Source: Membranipora membranacea (lineage: Eukaryota; Bryozoa; Gymnolaemata; Cheilostomatida; Membraniporidae). From it: a stretch of 60,000 bases of DNA. Positions 21,580 through 32,658 of the stretch are shown one piece after another. A program made the translations under genes and the position numbers. The notes under the pieces were generated by a model. It searched no databases. It saw only the letters and a program-made list of their open reading frames with translations, and was not told where the DNA came from. Where the stretch lies: the NCBI GenBank assembly GCA_914767715.1, contig OU612070.1, positions 15,643,501-15,703,500 on the forward strand, written 5' to 3'. Position 1 is the first letter of the stretch; every line of letters starts with the position of its first letter.

Positions 21580-24500
21580 TCAATGAAATGGTCGCGTAAC
21601 CTCGCTATAGACTTCATCTTCATGTAATTCAGAACCTGAAATCATTCGAAGAAACATTAATTGATGTGGCACTGTTGATATTGTCAGCACATAACTAAGG
21701 CTATCGTTTAAACATCATAACATGGAGGAAAACACTAATGAATTATACCACTATATACACCCACACTAAATTAGTCCGGTCTTGTAAGGTAATATACCTG
21801 AATATTCTTGATAATGGTTACATCGTACAAAATGATGTCCTAAGGCAAGAAAATTAATTTCTTTGTTCTATGTTGCGATGGGGTTTCTTTGATATGTATT
21901 TGCTATTTGTTTTCCTAAACACTCCGAGCGATTTCGAGTGCCATTCGCAACTAGAAAAGTCTCACGACCGGTTTCCGTCCATTGCTTCTTGTAGAATTCC
22001 TTGGCACCAAGTTAATGTCGTGTACGAATGTATATATACTTCTCCAGTTCCAAGGTCCATCACAGCTGGTGTGTAATGTAGCATTTTATCGTTCCTAGAC
22101 GTGTTCCTTTGCGATATCTCCAATATGGAAATGTAGTATAACATTTATAAGTCTCGTCGCAACCCAAATTATCTGAGACTCTATGGTGTTCAGTTCCTTT
22201 AAAATCGTGTTGCTTGCGCCACTCACCTGAGTCCAGCACTGATGTATATAACTCGCTATCATCATCTTCAAGGTCTGATAACGAGACTGGGTCCAGAGTC
22301 AGTTTGTACTCAGCGCATCCCAAAGTGTTCTCGTAGGCAGTATAACAGACCTGTATGGTGTATAATTATAATCACATTGACAATCAATATACAATTTCAC
22401 CCTATACACTAGCAAGGTTATCAGGTTATCAGGTTAGCCTAGTGGTTAGTGGGTTGGATTATCGATCTGACGACTGGGGTACGATTCTTGTGCATGTCCA
22501 CTGGTGTTACCCAAGAAGCCGAGTTCGGTAGGGTGTTACAATGAGTACCAGCGCTGCATGCGATGTAGGTTCTCATTTGTCAGGGTTGGCTTTGAAATGC
22601 TTGGACCCAGTGACCGGGCCGTTAATGATGTAGTGTTCACCGCATAGAATTACCCATTGTGGCTTAACTAAGCGGTATATAAATGAACTCATTATCATTA
22701 AGAGCCTGACCATTTCCTGGAGAGAAAAGCCTAGTTAAATAAGAGAAAAGACTAATTGCTCACTAAATCCTTTTTACTACCACTCATAGCTGGTTAGCTA
22801 AATAGTGCAGGTGTTTAAAACATGAGCTATGAATTAGGGACAAAGGGGAGCTTGTTTGCAGGGACAAGAACTCAAAAAGATTGATTTGATAAGCTCATGT
22901 TACAGAATATTACTGTTCATCATCCATTCTATACAATACACACAGCTCTTATCTGTCTAACACAGTAACCTACTACTCTCTGCCAACTCCAGATGTTGTT
23001 CTATGATTCAGCAAAAGGCTTTCTGCATGGTTATGGTATGATATAGAAAAAGATAACTAAATAGAGTGATGTTTTCCTTTGTTATAGATATCTGACGCAT
23101 TTTTTTTGCAGTGATGATATCAGAAGCCTTGGTTGTTAGTTTTGCAATATTGTTCTGAGGGTTATAGTGGTAGTGACGACACTTGTGATGTTGTTGCAAC
23201 AGTTAGACCTGTCCAATTTTTAATCCGCAATAGGAAATAATAATATTATATCTTCCAACCTCTGCCAGCACTTGGAAAGGAATATTTTGTGCTGATGCAC
23301 ATGGTGTTCTGCTCAAATAATGAATGCTCTTGGGATTATTATTTGTGACAATGAAATTAAATATTCTATACCAACCTTGCACAGTTTGTATTTGCCGATA
23401 GAAGCTTGTTGAGCGAGTCCTTTGGTGGAATCATTTTCTTCCCTTCTAAACGATTTAGAACAGTTGTCACACTTGAGTGTTTTTATATTCTTATCTCCCT
23501 TTTTCGGCTCACAGCATATAGACATCAATGATTTGATCAGAGATCTCTCAGACTTGTAGGCCTGACGAGCACGCAGGACTTTTTTACTTTCCTGAAAGCA
23601 GAGAAGGGGATTATGATGAATAAATTTAGTCCATTAATTTCTGCTGCTGAATCCCTGAAGGCCTTTATTTCCAAAACAATAATAATGTCTAGGTTCAGTT
23701 CTGCCAACAAAACAGTAATTAACATTGCGCAAACATTGTACCAGATGTTCCCTTTTGATTTGATTTGAAAGATCAGCACTCAACTCCGTGCCATGTTTGA
23801 ATTAAGATTTGTTGCTCTCAGCGGAGCTGTTCTCTTTTTTTGATTTCGCCTTAGTCCTATACTTATTGCTATGTTATAGTTCTAAAGTAGCAGACAACCA
23901 CAAAAGTTGTATTTTGATATTTAATGCTCAATCATGTAATCTAGATTTGCATATTATAAACAAATATTGAATTAGAAAATTTCAATTATGTTGAATGCAA
24001 ACTCTCATCCACTAGTTTGTTTCAGTAACAAGAATACCAAGATGACTGGCCAAGTGATCATTACTTTTAAAATAAATAAATTATTGGAATAAGTTAATGT
24101 ATAAAAGTAATTTTTCTAGAATTGAAGCAGTATTATTTCAATCTAAATGCATAAACAGTGATCTCGATTACAAAATAATCTACAAAATCACTATTATTGC
24201 TTTCAATAAAAAAAATTAAGCGTTTTCTATGAGATAACAATCAAAACGCACCTTCTCAATTTAATTCAGTTTTTTGCAGCCATTTGGGTTAAGGTGCTGC
24301 TGACAGCCCTGTGGTGCAGAGCCAGAGCTTCTACCTTGGATATTCTTTGTTGAGTATGTTGCCTACCTGTGATAGCAAATCTCAAGTCTTTTCATATTTA
24401 GTGGTGCCAGGGTTGAATGCTAATTTAAGATGTGCTTGATATGAGTATACACGCGTGGAGTTATCCAGGGGGGTCTTTCAATTAGAAAGAATGATCCTTT

Positions 24501-27500
24501 ACTAAAGCAAGTTATCACTATCATATCGCTCAGAATTATCACTCACTTGGTCTTTCAAACAGACAAAGTCGCACCCAAATCGCTCACTCAGAATGTATAT
24601 AGTTCCATCAAGTGACTTAGCGATCTGAAAGCGAGACCCCTAGCAGGTATCGCTCGCTCAGAGTGAGCGATCAGATTGCGATTTTGGTTGTTTCTAATTG
24701 AAAGACCCCCCGGGGGCACGCAATTTCTAATTAACTTTACGGTTTATTCTAAACACCCTTGTAAAATATATCATTTGTGAATCATGAATACTATTCGCAT
24801 TAAATACAAAAGATGGCTATAGATGATGGTAAAATTCAACCAAGTCGGGTGCGGATTACAAATATTTAGGTATCAAATGATATTCTGCTTTTCTCAATTG
24901 TTGATCATAGGACCGGAAAGAGGCTTTCAGGTAAATAATTAATGAATTATCTCAATATAGTGTAGGGGAATAAGGAATGCATCTGTAACTGAGAACCTTT
25001 GGAGGTGAGCTTGAAAATGTGATGAGCTTACAGAATTTATGTGGTTACACCACATCCCTGTCTCACGTTCTTTGTCAGAACATTATAACTCACATGCACT
25101 AGACTTAGGTTGTTGATTTTCTGGTCCATCATTCTACAGTAAAGCGATCTTATCCTCTGCTTCTGTCTCACTGGATTAAGATAGCCAGCTACCATGTGTC
25201 GTAATCTCAATATACAAAACTGAGCCACCATACTCACTAGCAGCACGCCATTGAGTATTATCATGGCTTTAGAATAAAAGATAATTAAGTATTTTAATAA
25301 AAAGAATACCATAAAAACCTTCAGATTGTAAAAAAATCATAGCATGCTCATGGCTTTATGCCCACCCGCCCTTAATATCAGTTGATCAATTTCTGGCAAA
25401 AATGCTGGAAAATTTTTGTTCGGAAAATTACACATTCGCACCTTGCAAATAGACCGAACCGAAAAATGATAGTTACGCCTCTGAATCTTCTAAATATTAT
25501 TGACTCACTGATTTGGGTGTTCTTATTTGGCTGCTTTGCTTTAGGGAGACAGGTGGTAAAGTTTGAGATAAACAGTTCAGTGCGTTTGAAGTTAATTTCT
25601 TGCTGAATGCTCTGGCCAGCTTCTTTAAGTACCTTCTCTGTGAGGCCGTTCCCTGTTCCGGACATTTGTACACCCACGTCAATGTTCTGGCTCACATTTA
25701 GAGCAAACCCGGCTTTCTCAGCTATCACACTTGTAAACTTGTACAACATGTGATCTTGTAGTATCATTGCTGTGCTAGCTAGAAGAAAAGTAATAACAAC
25801 AATTACCACAAATTCCACTGTACCACATACCACTCTGAAATGGAGAGGAGTAGGAGGTTGCTCAGTTGGTTGGAGCACCATTCCTTTGGCATGCAAATGT
25901 TGAAGATCATATGTACGATAACCACTGCCGTGGTTGGTCTCCAGGTGTGCTCCGACTTGCCTGCAAACTGAGAGCAACCTGGCGCAGATATTGTTGCCTA
26001 GCCACTAAGCCAACTATTATGGTGTGTGATGAGACAATCGATTTTGATTTTGATTTTGATTTTAATAACTTTTAATGCATTCTATCTGCTTCATTTGCAC
26101 TTTAGCTAAAGGCCGGCACATATTCGATCATCTGACTATTGGGACTCCCCGCGTATTTTACTGAAGATTGAGTGTTTTAAAGTTGAAGTAAGATTTGGTC
26201 AGTTCAAATGAAAAATCAATAAAAGATTTTAGACTTGAATTCAGTCCAACAATTTGGAGTTAGTTACTCAGATTACAAACAACTCCAAACAATAGCAAAC
26301 TTAAGCTCATCAGCCTATCAAAACAAAACCAAAACTCAAGCACATGGGTCATTCTAAGCAGAAATGAGTAGATAACACCACGGTCCAGTTGTTTAGAAGA
26401 ATTAAGTCTGAAGATGAGAGTTTTAAAATTGAAGATTGCTCTATTTTCTCTGAAGAAATTGAAGACAGCTTTGTGTGCAGGGAGCCCCACTATTTTTCAT
26501 TCCTTTGTCACTCACTGGCAATATTGTAGCTGATCAACAGCAGAGGAATGATGATCCTTTTCAATTCTAACTTATGAGGCTTGAACGAGGACTTGTCAAT
26601 GTACAAGTCCGTCATCTTTGAGCACAACGGCATCAGTCCTAGCCTGTCTGTCAAACAAAAAAACTGAGTCATGGTAAATATCTATCGGTCATCTCCATTT
26701 TGGATCAATCAGTTCATAAAATCTATCAGGTTAAATATTGATGAATTGTCAACTAACTAGATTCTGGAAGTTCCATGAGCCTCATATCAACAGGAAATAA
26801 GGCAAAAAGGGGTTCGGAGATAGTTAGGCGCAGCGCTGATGTTTTCAGGCATTTTAATTCTATGAAGTGTGTTTAATTAATTATATTACCCTTATTTGTT
26901 CTGCGAATATCATAAGCTTCAAATGCCTCTCTGAATATATAATTGTTTTCAAACTCATCATCAGAGCAGTATTTTTGTAGATATCGGTGAGAACTTAGAA
27001 TGATGATAAGACATAGAAGTGCCAGTATCTTATTGAGGATCACAGTAACGTCATCAATCAGCAGAAGGTAAGACTGAAAATCCTCTTTTATATTTTGCTC
27101 CAGCTGCTGTCTTGTTGGCTCTAATGTGACGTTCACTGCAAACAAGAAATGTTGGATCCCTTATTCAAGCATGCTTACTCTGATTGTCCCAATGCATGAC
27201 CGCATACCGTGCCAGCCTAGCCAAAATTGGTTACATTGGTACTAGCTTGGTAGTAGCTTATGGTTAAATCAGATGAGGGCATTTAGAATATTTTGGATTT
27301 GAAATGGCTTATCTGTGTTGGGAGTATAAGTGTGTGTTGAGTTATCTAATTAATTCAAAATACATAGTTACTGGGAGGGACTCTAACAGATCAAAACCCT
27401 AATGAAAAACTTTTATTAAATCTAGAGAAAGATTGATGTTAATAGTGACAGAAATCTTACCCTCAGATATGTTCACAGTCTTGAAATCCACACCCTGAAA

Positions 27501-30307
27501 CAGTTCTAAGAATTTTGTATCCGGCAACTTGACAAGGAGAACAGCTATTGGCTTTAGGAATTTCAATGGACCCAATACTTTGTCGGCTACTTTGTTTTTT
27601 AGTTCTTTAGCGTCTTCTTGGAGCTGATCTGCAGCTTTTTCCATGGCAAATGACAACCGATCTAGAGCTGAAAAAATGATACCAACTTTACACAAGTCTC
27701 CAATTTATAGAGTGTTAATAGCAACTCGTAAAAGTCCAAAAGAAATTAGCAGGATACGAGGAGTTCAGATAGTAGGAGACACTTGTCAAATTGGGAATAT
27801 AGTCAATATCAGCACAGGCCCAAAGTTCTAGGGGAGGCAGGGAGGCACTGCACCCCCCCCCCCCCCCTAGAAAGCTGAGTACAGTGTCCTAAAAACACTA
27901 TAATTGATTAAAACACATCAGAATCAGCTCCTCTGAGATTTCGATTTGTCTATTATATGCCTTAAATTACTTGGAGAGGAGCTTACAGCACCCCTACTGG
28001 TGATGCTTCTGACTCGCCTCGGACTTTTGCGTCCCCTACCTTTTCTTTCTAAATTACTGCATTACCAAACATTTACGACAACTGACTTGATAAGAATAAT
28101 AATTTACCATTCACAATTTGATGATATGGCCTGAGAATCTCTCGTTTCAAGTAAACAGTCTGGTTGTATACAAGTTCACCAGTACAGGCATGTACTGTCG
28201 CAAGCTCTGTGGAGTTATGCAAGATATTCACTGTTGGACCAGACAATATCATAGCTGCAATAACCACCCCTATTGCAAATCTTCCTGCAAAGAAAAAAGT
28301 AATAATGTAGTAAAATCTATGACATGATTGTGGAAATTTTTCGCCATGGGCATTCAACTAAAACCTAGCTCCCTAGACAACTTCTATCAGTATTTTTGTT
28401 TTTGTCATGTCTCTTCAACACTGTTTCATGAAAACAGCAATACAATACAATACACCTCAATTATATAGTGGAGTTGACAATTTGAGACTGAATGAAGTGA
28501 ATGCATATGATGTTGTGAAAAATAAAATTACACATTTTGAGGACCAATCACAATGCTAGTATTGTGTTTGATACACTAAAAAAAAACACAATTTGTAACA
28601 CCCAACGACCGAGTTACCTGACTTAAGGAAGAGTGGAGGAATGCACATCACTGTTAGAGATCTCATGTAGACGCTAAACGCTAGTCCCACTGTCAGAATT
28701 ACCCCTGTTATACCTGCGATAGCTATAGAGGTGTTGAGGGGAAATTTTAGAGCATAGTGCATCCCCAGAAAAGTGGCAAATCCTGCAAAGAGAGAGGCAA
28801 ATCCATAATCAATTATAACAGTATACTACAATAATATACAAGTACTTCATGAGGAGAAAAATGCAACATAGAACACTCAATTTCCAGCTCAGAACTGTGA
28901 AACTTGGACCTACAGATGTACATGTACATGAATAGTTCAAAGGTTCATTAGGTCATTAGTTCATAAGGTTAAGCTTTCTCACATCCCTATTTCCTTCTAA
29001 ATTACCTCATAATATTTAGCACTGACATTGGAGGATAAGAAAGTCAGATATTATTTAACTGTGCGGTGTCGGTTTCAGATCTGGAAGCTCATGACCTACC
29101 TACCTTCTGAAATAGCATGTAACATTGACCATATTGCCTCAGTCTTTGACATCTTTGAAAAGCATTAATAAGAGTAAGCGTAATAAATTACCTAAAGTGA
29201 TACCACTCACAGCACCTACGCAGTTCATCAGCAGGTTAAGTTTTCTTCTCTTTGAGAAGATTCTCTCTTTAATCTCCTTCACTTTTGCAGAATTCGGTAT
29301 GTCACCTATAAATATACGGAAATTAACTACGGGAACTGGGGGACTGGCCATTATTGCACAATGTTTACATAAACACAAATGGACATGGGAAAAGAGTTAT
29401 ATAATTCCAACATATTCCAAAAGATAATGACTTTAATTGGTTACGGGGGGGGGGGGGTGGGGTTGAAGCTGGCCCCTTGTGTATTATGCTACTTTCATCC
29501 AAGCCCATCTGAAAATTGAAGTGTTGCCACATCAGAGAATACACTTAACTTACTGTAGTTTGATGTTGAGTACTTCTGTTGATAGAGACTTTCCACATGA
29601 CCAACTGGTGGTGGGTCAGTTAGCTGATGGTTCACTATCTTCTTAAGAAAGTTTGGTAGAAAACTTTTTGCAGTAGTTGTAGAATCATGGATATGCTTCA
29701 CGCATTGAGCTGGGAATAGCCCTACCTCCCCAGTGTCGAGGCTTTGTCCGTACCAGTAGTCTGTAGCAAATATATATTTTATGGCAGGAATTCGAACGGC
29801 AATAAATTACATCTACAAAGCAAAGATGCTATTACTGGTGTAATCATTGTCTTGTCTTTGAGAAGGGGTCGGCCGAGAAGTAACTCGAACCAACCTGAGT
29901 TGAGTTCTCAGGGACCCATAGAACTCAAGCCTTCCATGAAACAAAGTTTAATCTAGCATCTTTGTTCAAAACTGGTGTTATCATGAAAAACATCCAGACA
30001 TTTTGGTCGCGAGTGGATACGTTTATAAAACAGCGATGCCAGGAGAATGTAACACCTCCAAGGCGATAATAGGAAAAGATGTGATAATGTATAACTTGTA
30101 GATGATGCCTTTACCTTGACTAACAAATAGCACTTTGGTGATTATATCATCCTTCACCAGCCTCAGAAGCTTGTTGTGGCTGACTGCACTGCCGCTGTCT
30201 TTGCTATACGTTATCCATGTGTTAGTGAAACTTACTTCACTAAACTCCTCAACAACAAAATACATATCTCTCTTGGTGTGAGATAAATTATCTATCTCTG
30301 CTGCCAT
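21580..30307 (-). CDS. DC-STAMP-domain membrane protein, DCST1/DCST2-like, complete
   Basis: Thirteen exons join by GT/AG sites with agreeing phases into 742 residues: 30307-30115, 29709-29554, 29305-29192, 28782-28618, 28284-28108, 27667-27461, 27135-26890, 26647-26516, 25778-25509, 25266-25094, 23591-23376, 22350-22227, 21635-21580. Six hydrophobic helices are visible (exons 3/4, 4, 5, 7, 8/9, 10). Family marks: AAMILSGPTVNILHN followed by ACTGELVYNQT (exon 5); SDDEFENNYIFREAFEAYD (exon 7); CLPKAK (exon 9); YLNPVRQKQRIRSLYCRMM (exon 10). Exons 11-12 give a cysteine-rich, RING-like end (ICC, CDNC, CKVC, GC), then an acidic tail. Size and layout fit DCST1/DCST2, sneaky and SPE-42/SPE-49, membrane proteins known for sperm roles in egg fusion or activation. 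Which paralogue it is cannot be told by eye. The 5' UTR and promoter were not defined. Confidence 0.92.
22428..22702 (+). mobile_element. tRNA-derived SINE in an intron of the DC-STAMP-like gene
   Basis: A-box-like TTAGCCTAGTGGTTAGTGGG (22433-22452) and B-box-like GGGTACGATTC (22477-22487), then an unrelated body and a tail with TAAGCGGTATATAAATGAAC, a type of ending common in SINEs that borrow LINE 3' ends. It lies between the exons ending at 23376 and starting at 22350. Confidence 0.75.
24468..24711. mobile_element. 244-bp MITE in an intron
   Basis: Ends GGGGGGTCTTTCAATTAGAA and its inverse TTCTAATTGAAAGACCCCCC. The interior holds repeated TCGCTCACTCAGA-like words that fold on themselves. 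It sits between the DC-STAMP-like exons 25094 and 23591. Confidence 0.82.
25842..26070 (+). mobile_element. tRNA-derived SINE, family 1, with GATTTT tail
   Basis: Begins GGAGTAGGAGGTTGCTCAGT (A-box-like), has a degenerate B box, then CAGGTGTGCTCCGACTTGCC, and ends in four GATTTT-like units (26040-26064). The copy at 31590-31808 shares head and body. It lies in the intron before the exon starting at 25778. Confidence 0.8.
27850..27868. repeat. Poly-C tract in an intron
   Basis: About 18 consecutive C inside the DC-STAMP-like gene. Similar G or C runs occur at about 29444-29456, 34224-34234 and 44818-44834. Length in the assembly may be unreliable. Confidence 0.9.
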
Positions 30308-31589
30308 GTTTTCTTGGTTAGTGTTAAGAGATGAATGTCTACACAGTCAATGGGAATATAAAAATTCATCCCTGTATGCTTTACCAACTATTTACTCACT
30401 CTATGTACTATATCTAAGATGATGTGTGATTAAAAAAACAATTTCTCAACAAATTGCGTTATGCAAAAAAGCTATGCAAACAAGCCACTGTTGCGACTTT
30501 TTGCAATATTCCGCTTTGTTAACATAATACATCTTAGTCATCAAAATGACACAAACATCAACAAACATTCACTGTAGTGAGCTCTCATGTCTTTGTTTGA
30601 TTGCTCGATCAATCAAAATGAGCAAAAGTTTAACAAAGGAAATGTTTTGCAAAAAAGGTAGAGGTAGGACTGTTCAATTTGTATACTCGCTAACAGGGAG
30701 TACACTCCTTGGTGTAACCTCTACTTCAGCTGAAAACTTGCAAATTCTCAGTATTTTCTTCTCTCAATATGTGATAGTTGCCTTCATCTAAACGCTTTAC
30801 CCCAACTTGCCTGTTTTAACTGGTAATTAGTTTTGGCATGAATGCTATTGAGAGTCGCACCCTCACATTCATAGAACAGACAACTTCATATAATGCAATG
30901 TTATCAGTCGAAAATATTTTGAATTTATTTTTATCTTGTATCATTTTACCTTTCCTGACAGGTTTCGCTACATGGCTGTGGAAGCTATATAGTAATCTTA
31001 CAGAGCCGATTAGTGCAAGGGAAACAAAAAGTTTAGTGCGACATAATCCAACAATGGGACAAGCTACTTAAAATAAAGAGTGAACCATCATGCAATGAGG
31101 TAGAGAACATAAAATCTAACTTTTAAAACCAGAACTTGTTCATGGCATGGCCTTGGTAACTGGTAGAATCATTGTCCAATCTTAGAGAAAGATGTAGTGT
31201 TTGCGCTTACTTCTTCCTCAAGTATTAACTGAATAAATCGGACAGGTCTCCAAACAGGAGGAGGTTGGAGGAGGAGGAGGTCCCCAATAGTAGCGTCACA
31301 TTTATAACGAGAAAAAACTGTAAATTCTGATCTCTCTGCTAATGATAATAAATATATGTGGTTTTTAAAACTTAGCATAGTCAGGTATGTGGTGTGTGAA
31401 AAGTAACAAATATCTTCATAAATGAAAATTTATAGAAAACTTTGCCCTTCAAAGCTTAATTAAAAATGTATGAACATGAAATGGTCTTTGCGATTGCAAT
31501 TTTTAGCTAGATAACTCCCAACAAGTACTGGCGCTTTTGCCAGACTGAGATTATATAAATGCTATGATTAAAGGTTGATTAAAATCAGA
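30308..31589. other. 5' flank of the DC-STAMP-like gene, no second gene supported
   Basis: Contains the promoter side of the DC-STAMP-like gene. ORFs at 30546-30791 and 30838-31071 (+) and 31169-31378 (-) have no recognisable domain or verified splice partner. Confidence 0.4.
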
Positions 31590-31808
31590 TGTCTTATCAC
31601 TCGCCCATTCCGGAGAATTGCGGCGAAATATTAATGCCTATACCTATCTGCGCCAAATTGCTCTCTGTTTGCAGGCAGGTCGGAGCACACCTGGGGGCCA
31701 ACCAACCTCCCCAGTAGAAGATGGACTGCAGTGGGATTCGAACCCACGACCTTCAACACTTGCGTGTTGAAGTCCGGCGCTCTAACCAACTGAGCCACCT
31801 CCTACTCC
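31590..31808 (-). mobile_element. tRNA-derived SINE, family 1, well-kept head
   Basis: On the minus strand GGAGGTGGCTCAGTTGGTTA (A box) and GTGGGTTCGAATCCCAC (B box, T-arm) are both near consensus, followed by CAGGTGTGCTCCGACCTGCC as in the copy at 25842 and a tail around ATTTTAATC. The 3' side cannot pair with the 5' acceptor end, so it is not a tRNA gene. Confidence 0.85.
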
Positions 31809-32658
31809 TAATGGGAGATTAATATTTATTCAGCATTTTTCAGCCATTGCTGTGATTTGAATTTTGTTAGATTTCCATTTGGGGAGATATGTAAAACAAT
31901 CTCCAGAATTCGTTCTGGTTCTAACTCAGTATTTGGTTTTGCTAGTTAGTACTTAGTCGCGCTGGGCCAGCGATGTCATGTTTTCCTTTCATTTAACAAT
32001 CAATAAAAACAAAATATATATAAGTTAGGTTGCTGTCATTTGGTTATTTACTGTTCTTATTTATTTACTGTCATTTAATTATTTTCCGTTTTTCGGTTAT
32101 TTACTGTCATTTAATTATTTAAAGTTAACATAATTCGTTTGTTCGATAATTATCTCCTGGGTTGTAACATTTTATTTATACTAATATTCTTTATGCAAAA
32201 CAAACATTTGATTCAAATAATTATCAATAATCCAGCTCAATAATTCATGTCTGTTATCGTATTTCTGTATCAAGTTATCAATTGACTCAATATTTGGTCT
32301 CAATATTTACATTACAAATTGCTTTAATCATACCTGAGCATGAGGGGCTTAGTTCATTGAATGTGTGCATATTTATCATCTCTGCCCACTGTTTGGCCAT
32401 ACTTCCAAATTATGTCAAGACTCAACATCAGACCAGAATCATCAACAGACCAACGCCATCAACAGACCAAAGCTATCAACAGACCAAAGCCATCGACAGA
32501 CCAAAGCCATTTGTGGTCAGTCAGCCATTTATTGGTTAATCAGTGATGATAAAACTATAATCGAAACAAAGCGCAATATCAATACTCAAGAGAGAAAATA
32601 TTATGCTCATGCTTATCACCTTTCAACAAGTTGAATTAGTATTTAATTTGTCTAAATA
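31809..32658. other. Downstream flank of lectin gene; 18-bp tandem repeat
   Basis: Around 32441-32510 a unit like ATCAACAGACCAAAGCC occurs four times. The three overlapping + ORFs here are by-products of it. No gene is supported. Confidence 0.6.

Noticed and set aside
25830-25977. Longer first part of the minus ORF 25378-25977 as coding
   Set aside because: Phase fits an acceptor at 25779 only; the upstream part includes the start of a SINE on the other strand.
26636-26656. Fragment of the TAGCCTGTCTTGACAAG MITE family
   Set aside because: The similar word falls on the splice acceptor and start of a DC-STAMP-like exon that joins in perfect phase; the likeness is chance.
30838-31071. 77-codon ORF with a hydrophobic helix upstream of the DC-STAMP-like gene
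   Set aside because: No partner exon or motif could be found.
31731-31805. tRNA gene on the minus strand
   Set aside because: A and B boxes are good, but the acceptor stem cannot form and a second copy with a SINE body exists at 25842.
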